Shown here: one piece after another, positions 44,901 through 55,600 of the stretch
Layout: each line of letters begins with the position of its first letter
Position numbering within the stretch: the first letter of the stretch is position 1
NCBI GenBank assembly: GCA_016648135.1
Contig: JADDOH010024943.1
Span: forward strand, 1-64,000
Reading direction: 5' to 3'
Source of the DNA: Agrypnia vestita
Taxonomy: Eukaryota; Arthropoda; Insecta; Trichoptera; Phryganeidae
Length of the DNA: 64,000 bases
Translations under genes and position numbers: made by a program
The notes under the pieces: generated by a model
Databases searched by the model: none
What the model was told of the DNA's origin: nothing
Seen by the model: only the letters and a program-made list of their open reading frames with translations

Positions 44901-45638
44901 TCAGTATACCTTAACATGCTGGATATACTTGGGCCCGACTCGAGAGATGTGATTCAACTTTTGAAAGATGTGAAGCACATTAACAATGATAGAAGTCCGG
45001 GCAGCAAAAAACAACTGCAAAATTCTAATGAAAATGATAGAAGGACTAGTTCTGTAGAAGTGAGCATTCCTATTTTAAACAGAACTCCTTTAGAAAATGA
45101 TAGAAATATACACGGATACAATGATAAAGATGGAAGTAAAATTTTTGACGAAGGGGAATTAGAAAACCCGGGTAAGGAACATCAAAGAAACAGAGTCGAC
45201 TTCCATCTGAATCGAAATTTAAATTCTGAACTTGAAGGCGACAGAGACTTTGGTGGTAACACACACCGACCAAGAAAGCTCGAAGATATCTGGTCTGACA
45301 CTGAAGAAGAATTAGCCGAGGACTCGATGGTTAGAATCATTCCAGTACACACAGGACACTCAATATTTCAACGGATTAATGCGAAAAAGGGTAGAAATGA
45401 GGCTAGTGATCCGATTATCGGAACAATTCCCTCGTTCGGAGATTTGGAATTCACAACAGAAGGCTTTAACGAAGAAAGAATCCTGACCGCAAATAATTCC
45501 TCCCAGAGAGGATTTGGAGATACAAAGTTACGGTTTATCTTGTGTTTCTGCACCATTTTTGGCTTTGGATTTTACACTCTCTTATCATGGATTAGATTGC
45601 AATCAAGATTTTTTAATTTAGTTCAAATGCATTGGTGA
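41913..45638 (+). CDS. 1,241-codon in-frame extension of slit: putative readthrough, transmembrane C-terminus
   Basis: Immediately after the slit TGA the same frame is open for 51 codons, reaches an ATG at 42066 and continues for 1,190 more codons to TGA 45636-45638. The first 51 residues are basic (RGKGKSSRRIS, INRRLKNN). The next ~1,100 are strongly acidic, rich in Asp, Asn, Ser and Glu, with His clusters (RHH, HHH). They contain no cysteine until the C-terminal membrane segment. At least ten N-X-S/T sequons occur (NNTS, NDTT, NYTN, NYST, NFTK, NDSS, NETL, NVSE, NRTP, NNSS). A 20-residue hydrophobic stretch (residues ~1157-1176 counted from the ATG) is followed by a 14-residue tail. No signal peptide follows the ATG, so a separately translated product would not enter the secretory pathway from its N-terminus, whereas a Slit fusion would. 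I recognise no domain. Alternatives are a separate single-exon gene or a splice that bypasses the TGA. Confidence 0.8.
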   Translation: MPGATDRPADRNADRNHHPLSRGKGKSSRRISYSRKNINRRLKNNEEIPRNMEFKNVFDTFNREDGHEDHLVAIKSNFDESNQEYLSGNEKQRSLTDVTNTEDFNDDVKTDKNHIQNHFRHHSDKLVDSLHHHLDDEDDFDNEGGNFRHTHQHLSHSISSSYVSDRLTSDSGDPSIGTDHPGHNNDGFRFIDTLSSRNEHLKDEIYHDFDSSVDKDFTSENHKASGFHQRDIVKNSGDHSVIDEIVADERSSLEIIKNDDELSFVDEHLNDRDDRVSISDFSFNNTSQIDNIFDDADESDETLIIVPSILHIDEDTKMTNNEDKDIKTFDNDDFLHFNFDFEVKDFGETSTESFESDQKMVTSTEITPNSDKDDNFDIVEDVAQINSDDLNEQNTEYSKEILNDGALILDDEGLMTTESNEYNGSDSEIGLLEQPLNLILDSRKPLQNDTTESITEELSKNIVQNYTNLENYSTNYQSTEDNTDDTAELFYALEYGVMNQIYALVKRDVESNLPTMDGFGKTTLNFTKSDFERLVSEIHNDSSLKVEFKEYLRALVKIETEHLIKDSQELLELNETLKIGEQQNVAKIDGAHNVKHEEVKHFHVKKKELMVNDLRKEFNGVYRKILNLPNLSKIPSIESKLNNDDHILNEDIDREVNDQESVGSIQIAVALPSRQDATDDYYDALDKDDKTGDEEIKRRNRVSSETEKNAPDKAFKTFDTPSGRVKILYQVNEKEHSKKSKDINTPEQKATDINTGSIQNTGKFLQESEKHKVSAVMTSDGKIGILVKAKGKTDDQIVNLDQYDDRSYPNPKLVPTKILDSESPLKTTVLRPVSGTLDVFDAGRTVLKPVGTNVWTAHRKESGDANKAKDDNLGDVPYDDDYYDEDEFERKGDSTTTRKSVTGLKKVLWDIKSAEENDITERVTINTDVKDIGSHPISETDKIIEPREKNVIRTFDEDFLKGLQKNVSEEKWDRKPDYPGGIRNPNSIDYRKNHEKSVYLNMLDILGPDSRDVIQLLKDVKHINNDRSPGSKKQLQNSNENDRRTSSVEVSIPILNRTPLENDRNIHGYNDKDGSKIFDEGELENPGKEHQRNRVDFHLNRNLNSELEGDRDFGGNTHRPRKLEDIWSDTEEELAEDSMVRIIPVHTGHSIFQRINAKKGRNEASDPIIGTIPSFGDLEFTTEGFNEERILTANNSSQRGFGDTKLRFILCFCTIFGFGFYTLLSWIRLQSRFFNLVQMHW
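45534..45593 (+). other. predicted transmembrane segment of the slit extension
   Basis: These codons encode a 20-residue hydrophobic run rich in Phe, Ile and Leu with two Cys (FILCFCTIFGF...), preceded by KLR and followed by RLQSRFF and the C-terminus. With the Slit signal peptide it would give a type I topology with a 14-residue cytoplasmic tail. The orientation is uncertain because basic residues flank both sides. Confidence 0.75.
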
Positions 45639-46260
45639 TTACATTATAAAGAATTAAAGCATTTAGTTTCTAAATAAATTTAAATTAAAATTTTCAACCG
45701 TCAAAAAATATGTTGGTATTAGATTAATGAAGGCATTTTTTATTTCATTACTCAAATGGGAAATGCATAAAGATGAAAAGGTTGCCAATTTTTTAAATTT
45801 TTCCAGTGATTATTGTCATGTATTCAATGTTTATTTTGGACCAAAAGAATGTATTTTTAACAGTGCCCCACTGAAGATTTTAAATAATTTACTTTCTGTT
45901 TTAATTACTTTTTATTCAGTTTATTTGATTTTTTTTAGCTATGTTGCCTATGAAAAGAATGTACATAATAAAACTGAATGATACTTGAAATGTCAAATCA
46001 ATTATGACAAGTTACGTCAAATTTGACGCATGTACGACTGCTTTTACATTTTCATCGAAACGAATTGACTTTAAGTGAATCTGTATAAAATATTTAATAT
46101 ATTATATTATATTATACATACTCTGTATTAGGCCTAGATTTTAGATTAAGTAAACTAAGAAATATTGAATATAAAAATACGGTCGGCAGATGCGGTCGGT
46201 CGCGCTGCTATGTTTTATACAACTACAAAAAAAACTAAGGAATAAAATATAAATTATATA
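45639..46260 (+). other. presumed 3' UTR of slit/extension mRNA with three poly(A) signals
   Basis: AT-rich non-coding DNA with AATAAA at 45673-45678, 45967-45972 and 46241-46246. Only the last lies beyond the distal pairing element, so the choice of 3' end would decide whether the element is in the mRNA. No transcript data are available here. Confidence 0.55.
46178..46207 (+). promoter_or_regulatory. distal pairing element in the presumed slit 3' UTR
   Basis: This GC-rich island stands alone in very AT-rich DNA, about 540 nt after the extension stop. It contains two copies of CGGTCGG and is the reverse complement of the segment just after the slit stop. It lies 34 nt before an AATAAA. Confidence 0.7.
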
Positions 46261-48460
46261 AATTTAAATTAAACTATTTAATATTGACGCGTTTTTTGAG
46301 CCACCGATCCCGAAACTCATATTCGTTTTAAATATTCTAGAGAATGACGCAGTACATTTGTATAGTTTGGTACTGGATAGAATACCAACTTCTGAACAGA
46401 ATTAATATCTGTATCCAATTTTATGTCGAATTTATGATATTGTCCAGTAAATCAATGTTAAAATATTTCAAAGAGTTGTCAAATAGAGAGAAAAAATGGT
46501 AACTTAAAAGAAAACATATTTTTAACGGTGGCTTATAAAGTTAGCAATGTTTTAAATGTAATATATATTTTTTATGTGTTTTATATAAACCTAGAACGCT
46601 TGTTAAGAGTATTTATGTTGAAATATTTGATGTTTTTAATTTATGACAAATGAATATCGGTGTGAATGTCAAAAATTATTAGGTACTTTAAATGTTGCTT
46701 TGGAAGATGGCATTATTTTTTATTTAACCTAGGATGAAGGAAATGATCAGCGATGAAAACCGGCCAGGTGAACCTGTAAGACTCGAAAAATAACAAAATC
46801 TGTCACTAGTTGAAGCAATTTTTTAAATGATATACATTTGCAGAACTGGCAATCTACCTTTGTTCCGAAAGGATGTTCCGAAATAGGCAGAATCAAAAGG
46901 TGTAGAAAATTCCACATCGTCAATATTAAAAATTGAATAGAAATTATGTCACATTCATTTGACAATTTTGTCAGTATTGACCGTGTACGAGGGCCTACTA
47001 GAATCACTTTGGCTGTATTTGATTAATTTACATGACATTGCAAACATTTGCTCTAATATTTTCAGTATTATTTTTCTATGACTAATTGTAAACGTAAAAA
47101 ATATATGTATGCTTTTTAAATTATTTCTGCATGAGTTTATGAGAAAATATCTTAGTGTTCATTAATTAAGGATGTAATATTGATAACCTGACAACATTCT
47201 AACCTTATTTATTTTAAACCTTCAAACATGTTTAGTTATTTTCGCATTATTACCTACATATTTATTTTTCTTTTAAGAAGATTGGATAAAATACCTAGCT
47301 ATAAAATTTACTATTTCTTAGCGGAAATATTTGTTGAACTTATCAGATTGCTGTCAGATTATCAATCTTTCATTTGCTATTTACGTTTTAATTTAAGTTT
47401 AATTTATTCACCAAGATTCGGGTATTCCACATTATTTTAACTTTATTTAATCTATTAACGAATGTATAGATCTTAAAAACCTGGAGACGACTCCACTCGG
47501 AAAACACTGATGTAATATATAATATACCTATTGAATGAACGATATATCTGTAATCAGATGTTACTTTCAACATCTACAAACATATTAAATATATATCCAA
47601 ATTAAAAAACACATTGTTTCTTATATTGAAAGCTGTATTTCCTATAAAATTTTCCTACAAAACTGTGTTAGGAGTTATTTTCATTGATTACCTACATAAT
47701 ATTATGTTATTGCATGTAATTCCTCTATATATTTCTTATAGTATCAGAATATCCACAGAAATATATATATATATATATATATATTAAAAATTAATAAAAA
47801 TATATCTCACAAAGATATTTACGATTTTTTTTTGTAAAATGTTGATCGTTTTGCACATTATACTGAAATTTGACACTTGTTAATTAATTTTTTTGTTAGA
47901 AACATATCCAACTTGAGTGTATATTTTCAGTGATTTCGGAGTGGAGCTCTGCAGAGAGTATTCAAAAGTGTACCTAGGTATTTTTTACATTTTTAGCAAT
48001 GTTATGAATAATAAAACAAATAATATATTTATAAATAAGCATTTTTGAAACGTGCATTGTACGGATGTGTATTATTATTCGGAGAATAAAAATTACTCAA
48101 ACTAATAAATTTGTTTTAATGAGTTCCAACACCAGTCTCCCGCTGTCAGATAATTATAACCACCCTGCCAAGGAATGCAAGCAAGACATGAAAATATTAG
48201 TTTACAAATATCTTAAAATCATTATTGATACTGACTTGTTACAAAGTCATCAACAGGAATAATTGTTTTTTAAATTACATAATACTAAGTAGATACTAAT
48301 ATTTATAATGTAAGAATAATAAAAAAAATATATTAAAAAAACAAATGAATGCATTTGATTATAATACAAGAAGTCAGCATTAGTGATGGTATTTTAACCG
48401 GTGACATACTAACCATTATCTGATATCTATATTTTAGTAACTGATTATTCAATGATTGAT
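46261..48460. other. intergenic AT-rich DNA
   Basis: No gene recognised; a (TA)n tract lies at 47760-47785. The longest open stretches lack any protein signature. Confidence 0.75.
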
Positions 48461-48464
48461 AACT

Positions 48465-49818
48465 GAGCCCTTGCCCGGAATAACGTTGTATCCAACACAA
48501 ATGTCAATTTTGAGTTATTGATGCAGTTATGTTAGGTTAGTTATTATGTATCGTTTAAGGTAAATAATATGTCAAGAAAAAAATATTTAGGCTTCTGGCT
48601 GCATTTTAAAGTTATTGGTTTATGGAATAACGTTGTATAGTGTTTCTCAAAATGGCGTCGCCGAGCGTCAATATCGTGGAGCGTGGTTTAATTCACATGA
48701 ATAAAGGGAGAAAACGAACATCAAATGTTTTAAATTGGAAATATATCAAAGCCAATAAGTTGAAGGATGCAGGAAAGGAGTTTTTATCCAGAAAAAATAT
48801 TATCAAACCTGCAATTGACCCGCCAGAACATGTTTGTGGAATAACGTTGTATACGATTTGGCAGTTCTGATGGATATTGTGATTTCATATGTGACAATAT
48901 TATTTTGTCGAACGTTAACCAATTTTACTCAATTGATTTATCCATATTGATATTTGAAATGCTTTTTGATAATAATGCTGGCTTTATAGTGCTCTTTATA
49001 TCGTAACTTAATATAACACCGATACAAAAAGTTTATTTAATTCCTCATTCTTTTTCGCAGGGTCGAGTTTGTGCCAAAAATGTTTAAATCCGGGATGTTT
49101 TCTCCATTTTAATATCAAGATAAATATTTAATCAGTAGGTATTCAGGTTACTGAATTACAATGATAAAAGTAATCATATCGTCTTGTGTATTAAGAAATT
49201 GAACGTCCGACGCCATATTAAGCAAACAGACGGAGATATGTAATAGTATGTACGAGAGACTTATCGTTCCGTAAAAGCTCTTTACCTACTAATGATCTCA
49301 TCACAATCAGAGCTCAAACCTTCCACATACAATTAGAATCATGGACCTCCTATAGCTTTCTACCAACTATTTGTGGAAGGAGGGGAAGATTGGCTACCGT
49401 TTGGAAAAAAATCATGCAGTTAGGGAGCCTGGAACTAACTTCAATGTATTCCAATCTACTGCCAATAAGACTGTTAAGCTCAAAGACCTCGATGACATTT
49501 GTGAATTTATGTTAGATGAGCACATGCTGTTTTTAAAAGGTATTATCAAGTAAAGTAGAATAAAAAAATCCATTTTGCGGAATAACGTTGTTTGTGAAAA
49601 TTTCATATACAACGTTTTTCCACTGATTCAGCATGTTTTTTTACAATAGATTCAAATTTAATTGCCTTTTCCCCCTATTTTATTTTGAGATTAGTTAATA
49701 ATTATATGTTTGTTATATTTAAAATATAAAATGTAATAAATTGTAACTGGTTTCGTTTTTTCAATTTTTCTCGGAATGAGAGTATTGTTGGATACAACGT
49801 TATTCCGGGCAAGGGCTC
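48465..49818. mobile_element. 1.35-kb DNA transposon with ~34-bp TIRs, possibly Sola-like
   Basis: Ends GAGCCCTTGCCCGGAATAAC... (from 48465) and its reverse complement (to 49818) are perfect inverted repeats, flanked by AACT on both sides (48461-48464, 49819-49822), a possible 4-bp duplication. The word GGAATAACGTTGTA recurs internally near 48624, 48838 and 49578. A fragment (48640-48870; RKRTSNVLNWKYIKANKLKD) looks like the basic start of a transposase. The superfamily is a guess. Confidence 0.65.
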
Positions 49819-49822
49819 AACT

Positions 49823-51600
49823 GTTTTTTGCAATTTAACGGGTAACCATCGGTACTAGACAACATTTGAAATTAAGATATGCGCACAGACCACCAAAATA
49901 TATAGACAATGAACTAGTCGAGCTTTATTACAAAATTATGTTTTCACTTGGCATTGGAACAAAATTAAAGAAAACATCTATTGTGAAAAATCTTTTATTA
50001 ATTAGAGGATTTCATTTTCAATTTACACTATCAGCAAGAACAAATACTTCAACCTCATTATAAATGTGTTCTAAATATATGCGAAAAGAGACATACTTCT
50101 GCTGTGCCCAGTCCCCTTGTTTAAAGAATGACCTTGGTTCAACTCTACAAATTTTATGCTCTGTGGATATGTGACTTTTTATTCTGAGATATATTATTCA
50201 AAATATCTATTTTAATACTGACATTATATATATGTACGAATAAAAAAAACTATTGACATTGTCTAAATTAAAAAAAATTGGAATAGTAATATTTCTAATG
50301 CAAATGTTATGCTGATAGATACTAAAAGAAAAGTTAAAAAAGCATAGATTTTTAGCATTTTCCAACCAATTAAACCACTTCTTCAAATATAGCAAATTTA
50401 TTTTGTGGTGACATAATTATAATTTATATAAATTAACTTTGTAAACACCACTTATTTATTGAAAAAATTCAACATGTTTCGAAGCCGATGACTTCCTGAC
50501 GAAGAAGCCATTGGCTTCGAAACATGTTGAATTTTTTCAATAAATAAGTGGTGTTTAGAAAGTTAATTTATATAAATTACAATTAAACTACCTTTTTCAC
50601 AAAAATCTATGCTTTTTTTTCTACAGCTGATCAAACAACCAATTCAAAACCTACATGTAAAATTCTTATTTAGAAATACCATTCTGTCCATAATAAAGTC
50701 TTTCAAAAATAAAGTTAAATGAACTATTTTTTACCTGCCGTAATATGTTTATCAGCCTATGTACCAAACGCATGGACCGAGTTTGATGATACTTACGTCA
50801 ATCGATTTGTCTTAATCTTGCGAGTCTCACTATTATTAATTAAAGACATGACAGTAATCAAAATTTAAAATGGCGACAACCGTATTGCGAAAAAGAAAAC
50901 AATGAAAGTCGACGAACAATGTTAAGTGATAGATATTTTAAAGTCACCTTTAGGTTTCTCATAAAAATGTTCATTTCGAATGACCATTTAGGATCTATAA
51001 TGTTGGTTAGCACTTTAACTGTGGGAAGATTTGAGCCGATCTAGATTTTTAATGGGTCCCGACTGTTAAAGTCGCTATATTTGACATTAGAATTTATTAT
51101 TTGTTTTATGCGTGTATCAATCATGAAACTATTTCAATTGTGTAGTTATTCAGTATTACACTGGCCTTGTTTTTTCTTTTCAGGTTTAAAAAGTGTTTGT
51201 GATGTTTAATAAATATGAAAGCAGATCCAGTTCAGAAGAAGAGACATGTTTTAAAATAAAAACTGACAATAAAGAGGTTTATATCTTTTAATCAATAAGA
51301 GTTATGATACAAACACTATATACAATACAATTTTTTTAAATAAAAATGTAAATATTATGCCAGTAATTGACTACAGATCGTTTTTCTATTGCACAGATAT
51401 AAATTAAACTTTATAAAATGGCCCAATCTACAGCATACAAAAATATCTCAATATCGACTCAGAAGCGTACTTAAGTCTCGGCAAACAGTGTGATGAATTT
51501 AGAGGTTAACTGAAAACTGCATCAACCAAATTTAGATATTTTCGCAAGATGATGAGTCGCCTATTACCATAACATTATGAACGATTATGACTGGCTATCC
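49823..51600. other. intergenic DNA with large palindrome
   Basis: It contains the 50410-50580 palindrome, flanked by words of the Harbinger-like MITE ('aaagcatagatttt' at about 50340 and its inverse near 50600). No gene recognised. Confidence 0.65.
50410..50580. mobile_element. inverted Penelope-like termini with hammerhead core
   Basis: A long near-perfect palindrome (e.g. 50461-50486 against 50513-50538). Within it, CTGACGA (50496-50502), a 6-bp GAAGCC/GGCTTC stem and GAAAC (50519-50523) match the hammerhead core found at Penelope-like ends. Confidence 0.55.
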
Positions 51601-51639
51601 ACTTACTTACTTTCAATTACGCCGTTTCCACAGCTTTTC

Positions 51640-52640
51640 TGTCCCGACACACAGCTCTCGAGTCATCCACTCTTGCGTCATCCACATTCGTACATCTTCG
51701 CATGAAAGCTCCATGATTTTGTGGGTCCTAACAGGACCATCTTCCAGTATCTGGTTAATCTCATAATGCCACATTTCTGCGGTCGCCCTTTCTTTCTGGC
51801 GCCGTCAACGCTTGCATTATATATCTTTCTTACCACCCTTTCCTCATTCATTCGCTCAACGTGCCCAAACCACCTGATCGACCCTTTTTTAATTATAATC
51901 ACTATGCCAAAATCTGCTTTACATTCTTTCCCAATTTGTTCATTCTTTATCATATCATAAATGGATTTGCCACATTCTTGTCTAATTTCCATATTAATCT
52001 CATTTTCACTGCATTATTTGAGTTTACTTTCATTCCTCTTCTGCCAGCTCCAGGCTTCATTTCAATACATCCGTTGTGGTACCAGAATTCCATTGTATAC
52101 CGCTGGTCTTGCCTTGGTAGACATATTTGTATTAGAAATTATTGCACTCAAAGCACCGTTCACCTTATTCCCTGCGGTCACTCTCCTCTCGATATTTTCC
52201 CCAGCCTTCCCTCTTCTATCGAATATACTTCCAAAATACACAAACTCATCTAGCTGTTCCAAACATTCATTGCCTATTAGTATTTCACACATTATCTTAC
52301 ATTCCTCTTTTTCGAATACCGTCACTTTCGACTTGTTAACATCCATAATAAGATCACTTTCCTTGCATACGTCGTACATCCTGCTTACTAGACTCTGTAA
52401 GACTTGTTCGCTATTTAATATTAATACTCCATCATTTGCATACAGCAAACAATGCAATCGCTCATTTTCACACGTATATTCATACTTTCTAGATCCTCAA
52501 CACAATTATTCATACACAAGTTGAACAGCCACCGAGACATTATGTAACCCTGCTGTACACCTTTTATGATGTCAAACCATGATGCGAATGATCCATTGCT
52601 TGTTACACATGTAGTACTCCTATTCACTAACATGTATAAG
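51640..52640 (-). mobile_element. decayed non-LTR retrotransposon, reverse transcriptase (minus strand)
   Basis: Reading 52633 to 51678 on the minus strand gives FDIIKGVQQGYIMSRWLFN, a LLYANDGVLI version of the YADD active site, DEFVYFGSIFDRRG, then IRWFGHVERMNEERVVRKIY near the C-terminus. The frame is broken at least twice and the catalytic motif is YAND, so it is inactive. Confidence 0.8.
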
Positions 52641-55600
52641 TTTACTGCGCACCCTTAACCAGAAAACATCTTCCATAACATTATTTTTATAACTCTATCT
52701 TAAACCTTTTGCAGATCTACAAATGAACAGAAAAAAGTATTTGATTTTTTTCTAAAAACTTTTCCAACTATCTAAATTAATCAAATCTTAGAATGAACAT
52801 AATTTCATTAGCTAATGCCAGCGAAAATAATGTCAGTTTTGAGATAATTTTGTTGCGTGATAGAATAAGCGGCATATGTTATCATGATGAACAAACTGCA
52901 GGAATCGAACAGAGACCCAGTATTTTCAAAATAAACTCTATTTTGAAATAAAAATATATAAAAACATTGAAAGAGCAGTCACAACATATATAAATTTAAT
53001 ACATAGCATTTTTTCACAATGGATTTCAATGTTGCGAATCTGTTCCCAATAATTCCACATTTAATATCTAAGTTTATCACGTCACCAGTCGATGTAGTGA
53101 ACATCAAACCAGGATTTGGCAGTGATGAAATGAGATAATATTGTCTTGTAAAATTGTGATTTTGTCTTAATAATATTATAGCTGCTAAGAAATCTGGTGA
53201 TGTAACATGACATTCGTGTGATGAAATCGCCGTGATATGAGATAAAGATTGTTTTTAAAGCACAATGTGTTAATATTCTCTCTGACGAAATCACATTATT
53301 TATATAGCTAGGAAATTACTTAATATCTGTCTTACAAAAGAGAGATGAAATAACATAATGTCCAATAAATTCACGATAAAAAGTCTAAAAAATAAAATGA
53401 ACGACTAATTTACGTTAAGTCTTACACAAAAATCATGGTGAAATGACATTATTATAAAAAACTATGAAATGACATTTATTCTAATTTAATTGTGATGAAA
53501 TTACAATAAGTATATTCATTGGTGATGAAGAAACCTTACGTCTCGTAAATGACATTATTTTTAATAGAGGTGTGATGAATTTGTAGCAATGTAAAAACAA
53601 ATGTGTATTTGAGTATTCATGATCTAACCTAATGATAAAGAATCCTCGATAGAATCACAATATTTCATACATAATACAATCAAGAATAAAACATAAAATA
53701 AATACAAGAAAAGTTTGTTTAGTTTACAGAATAGTAATATATAAGTGATGTTTGAATGAAAACAATTTTTTTTAATTAAATATCTGTAACAAAACATCCA
53801 CTTTTGTGTACAAAGTGTGGACTTTTGGTATAGGTACAACTTTCTGCTATATCTCACAAAATTAAACAAATAGACTATAAAATGTTGCAAATTCATGAAT
53901 GAAATGATATTAACCAGTTGTCCAAATATTTTAATTGAGTTTTTTGGCTAAAATTTACAACTTTTATCAGAAATTATGTAAATAAAGGTATTTCAGTTGA
54001 ATTTGTCGTTAATTTTTTACAGACTGATCTCGTTTGAGATTGCTGGGACAACAGCATATCCTATGTATACGTGAGAGTGATATGTATTACTGTAATTAAA
54101 TGATTGATGATTTTTTATGCCATATATTAAGTATGTTCATATGATAAGCTACTGTTTTGTCCTAGTGGCATCAAATGATGTTTGCAGTTTGAAATTTCTT
54201 AAATTATCGAAAATAACATAATTTTAAAATTGATATATCACTACTACAATTAAACACATATAATAAAGTTTAAAAAACAGAAAAAATAATTGTGTTATTA
54301 ACCTTTTAATAATAATTTTTGTAATAAAATTTTACGAACTGCGTCCAGACACATAAGTTTCTAGAAATTCAAGATCGCATCACTGGTGATGTTTCGACTT
54401 TAGAAAAGTGAATTGATTATAGACAAATGAAATACACCTTTATCAAATGGTAATAATAATATTGTTTTCAAAATATAAAAAAAATATGTTTTTTTTTTTC
54501 ATAAACAATCTCAAGCGAGATCGCTGGGACATAACCAGTCAAGAAAAAATATGACATCTGAAACTCGAATGTTGCTAATATCTCTATGATTATGTAGCAT
54601 TTTGAGGCAGAAAATTGCACACAGTATTTTTTGAAAAATTGTAAAATTTTGTAACAGTTGATGAAAAATTCCAAAAGAAAATTAAAAATTATACTAAATT
54701 CATCACTTATATTATATAATATAAAGTGATGAATTTTGTATAATGAAAAACATTAAAATATAACATAATATACTACATATAAATATATATATATTTATAT
54801 ATATACACAATGTAACAGAATTCATACAAAATATATACAGATTGTATTCATTTCATGGTATCGATGGTAGATTTGTTGATAATATATAAAAATTTCCTAG
54901 AAAATTTAACTTTATACTAAGAAAATTCTCTACTTTCATAATTACGTTTGTAACAATTTGTTAACAAAGCTATGTATGATTGCTTGCGGTGTTCTATATT
55001 TATATTGCCTCAGTATGTTTAATACTAATATCGTATATAGAATCTTTAATACCACAGGTGTTACAAAAATCTTATTTGGAAGAAAGCAAAATCACTGTCA
55101 CTTTGTTTGTCTGCACTATATAGTCAGCTCGCTAATGGCCGCTCATACAAAAATGCAATTACACGTCTACTTCAGAAACTATTACAAACAGAGATCGAAG
55201 ATGTTTAAGAATACTGTCTGAATTATTTTATGTAATGCTAACAATATTATTTCTCTAAAAAGTATGCATCCACAGCCATTTGTAGCAGGTATATTTCAAA
55301 AATTTATTACACTAGAGTAATTAGACTGTAAAGGCATCCGGATCTGTCTCGTAAAAGTGTAGATGAAGGAAGTTATCACAAGTTTGTATCAAATTAATTT
55401 AAAAAACTCTAATATGTATTAGGCAAAGCTTCAAGTGCATGAAACAATATGTCATAGATCTATAAAAATGTGAAGAGCATTATGTACATATTTTTTTGTA
55501 AATACTGAACGAACGCTGCTCACAATCTTCCTTACACTGGTAGAGATTAGTGACGAGTCAAACCGCGTTATTTTAAGTGCGAATATGACATTTTTGTGTT

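Noticed and set aside
42066..45638. Treating the 1,190-codon ORF as an independent gene starting at 42066
   Set aside because: It shares the slit frame, the frame is open back to the slit TGA, it has no signal peptide despite a C-terminal membrane segment, and there is hardly room for a promoter. It remains the main alternative and is kept as such.
51678..52640. An active reverse transcriptase gene
   Set aside because: The frame is broken and the active site reads YAND instead of YADD.
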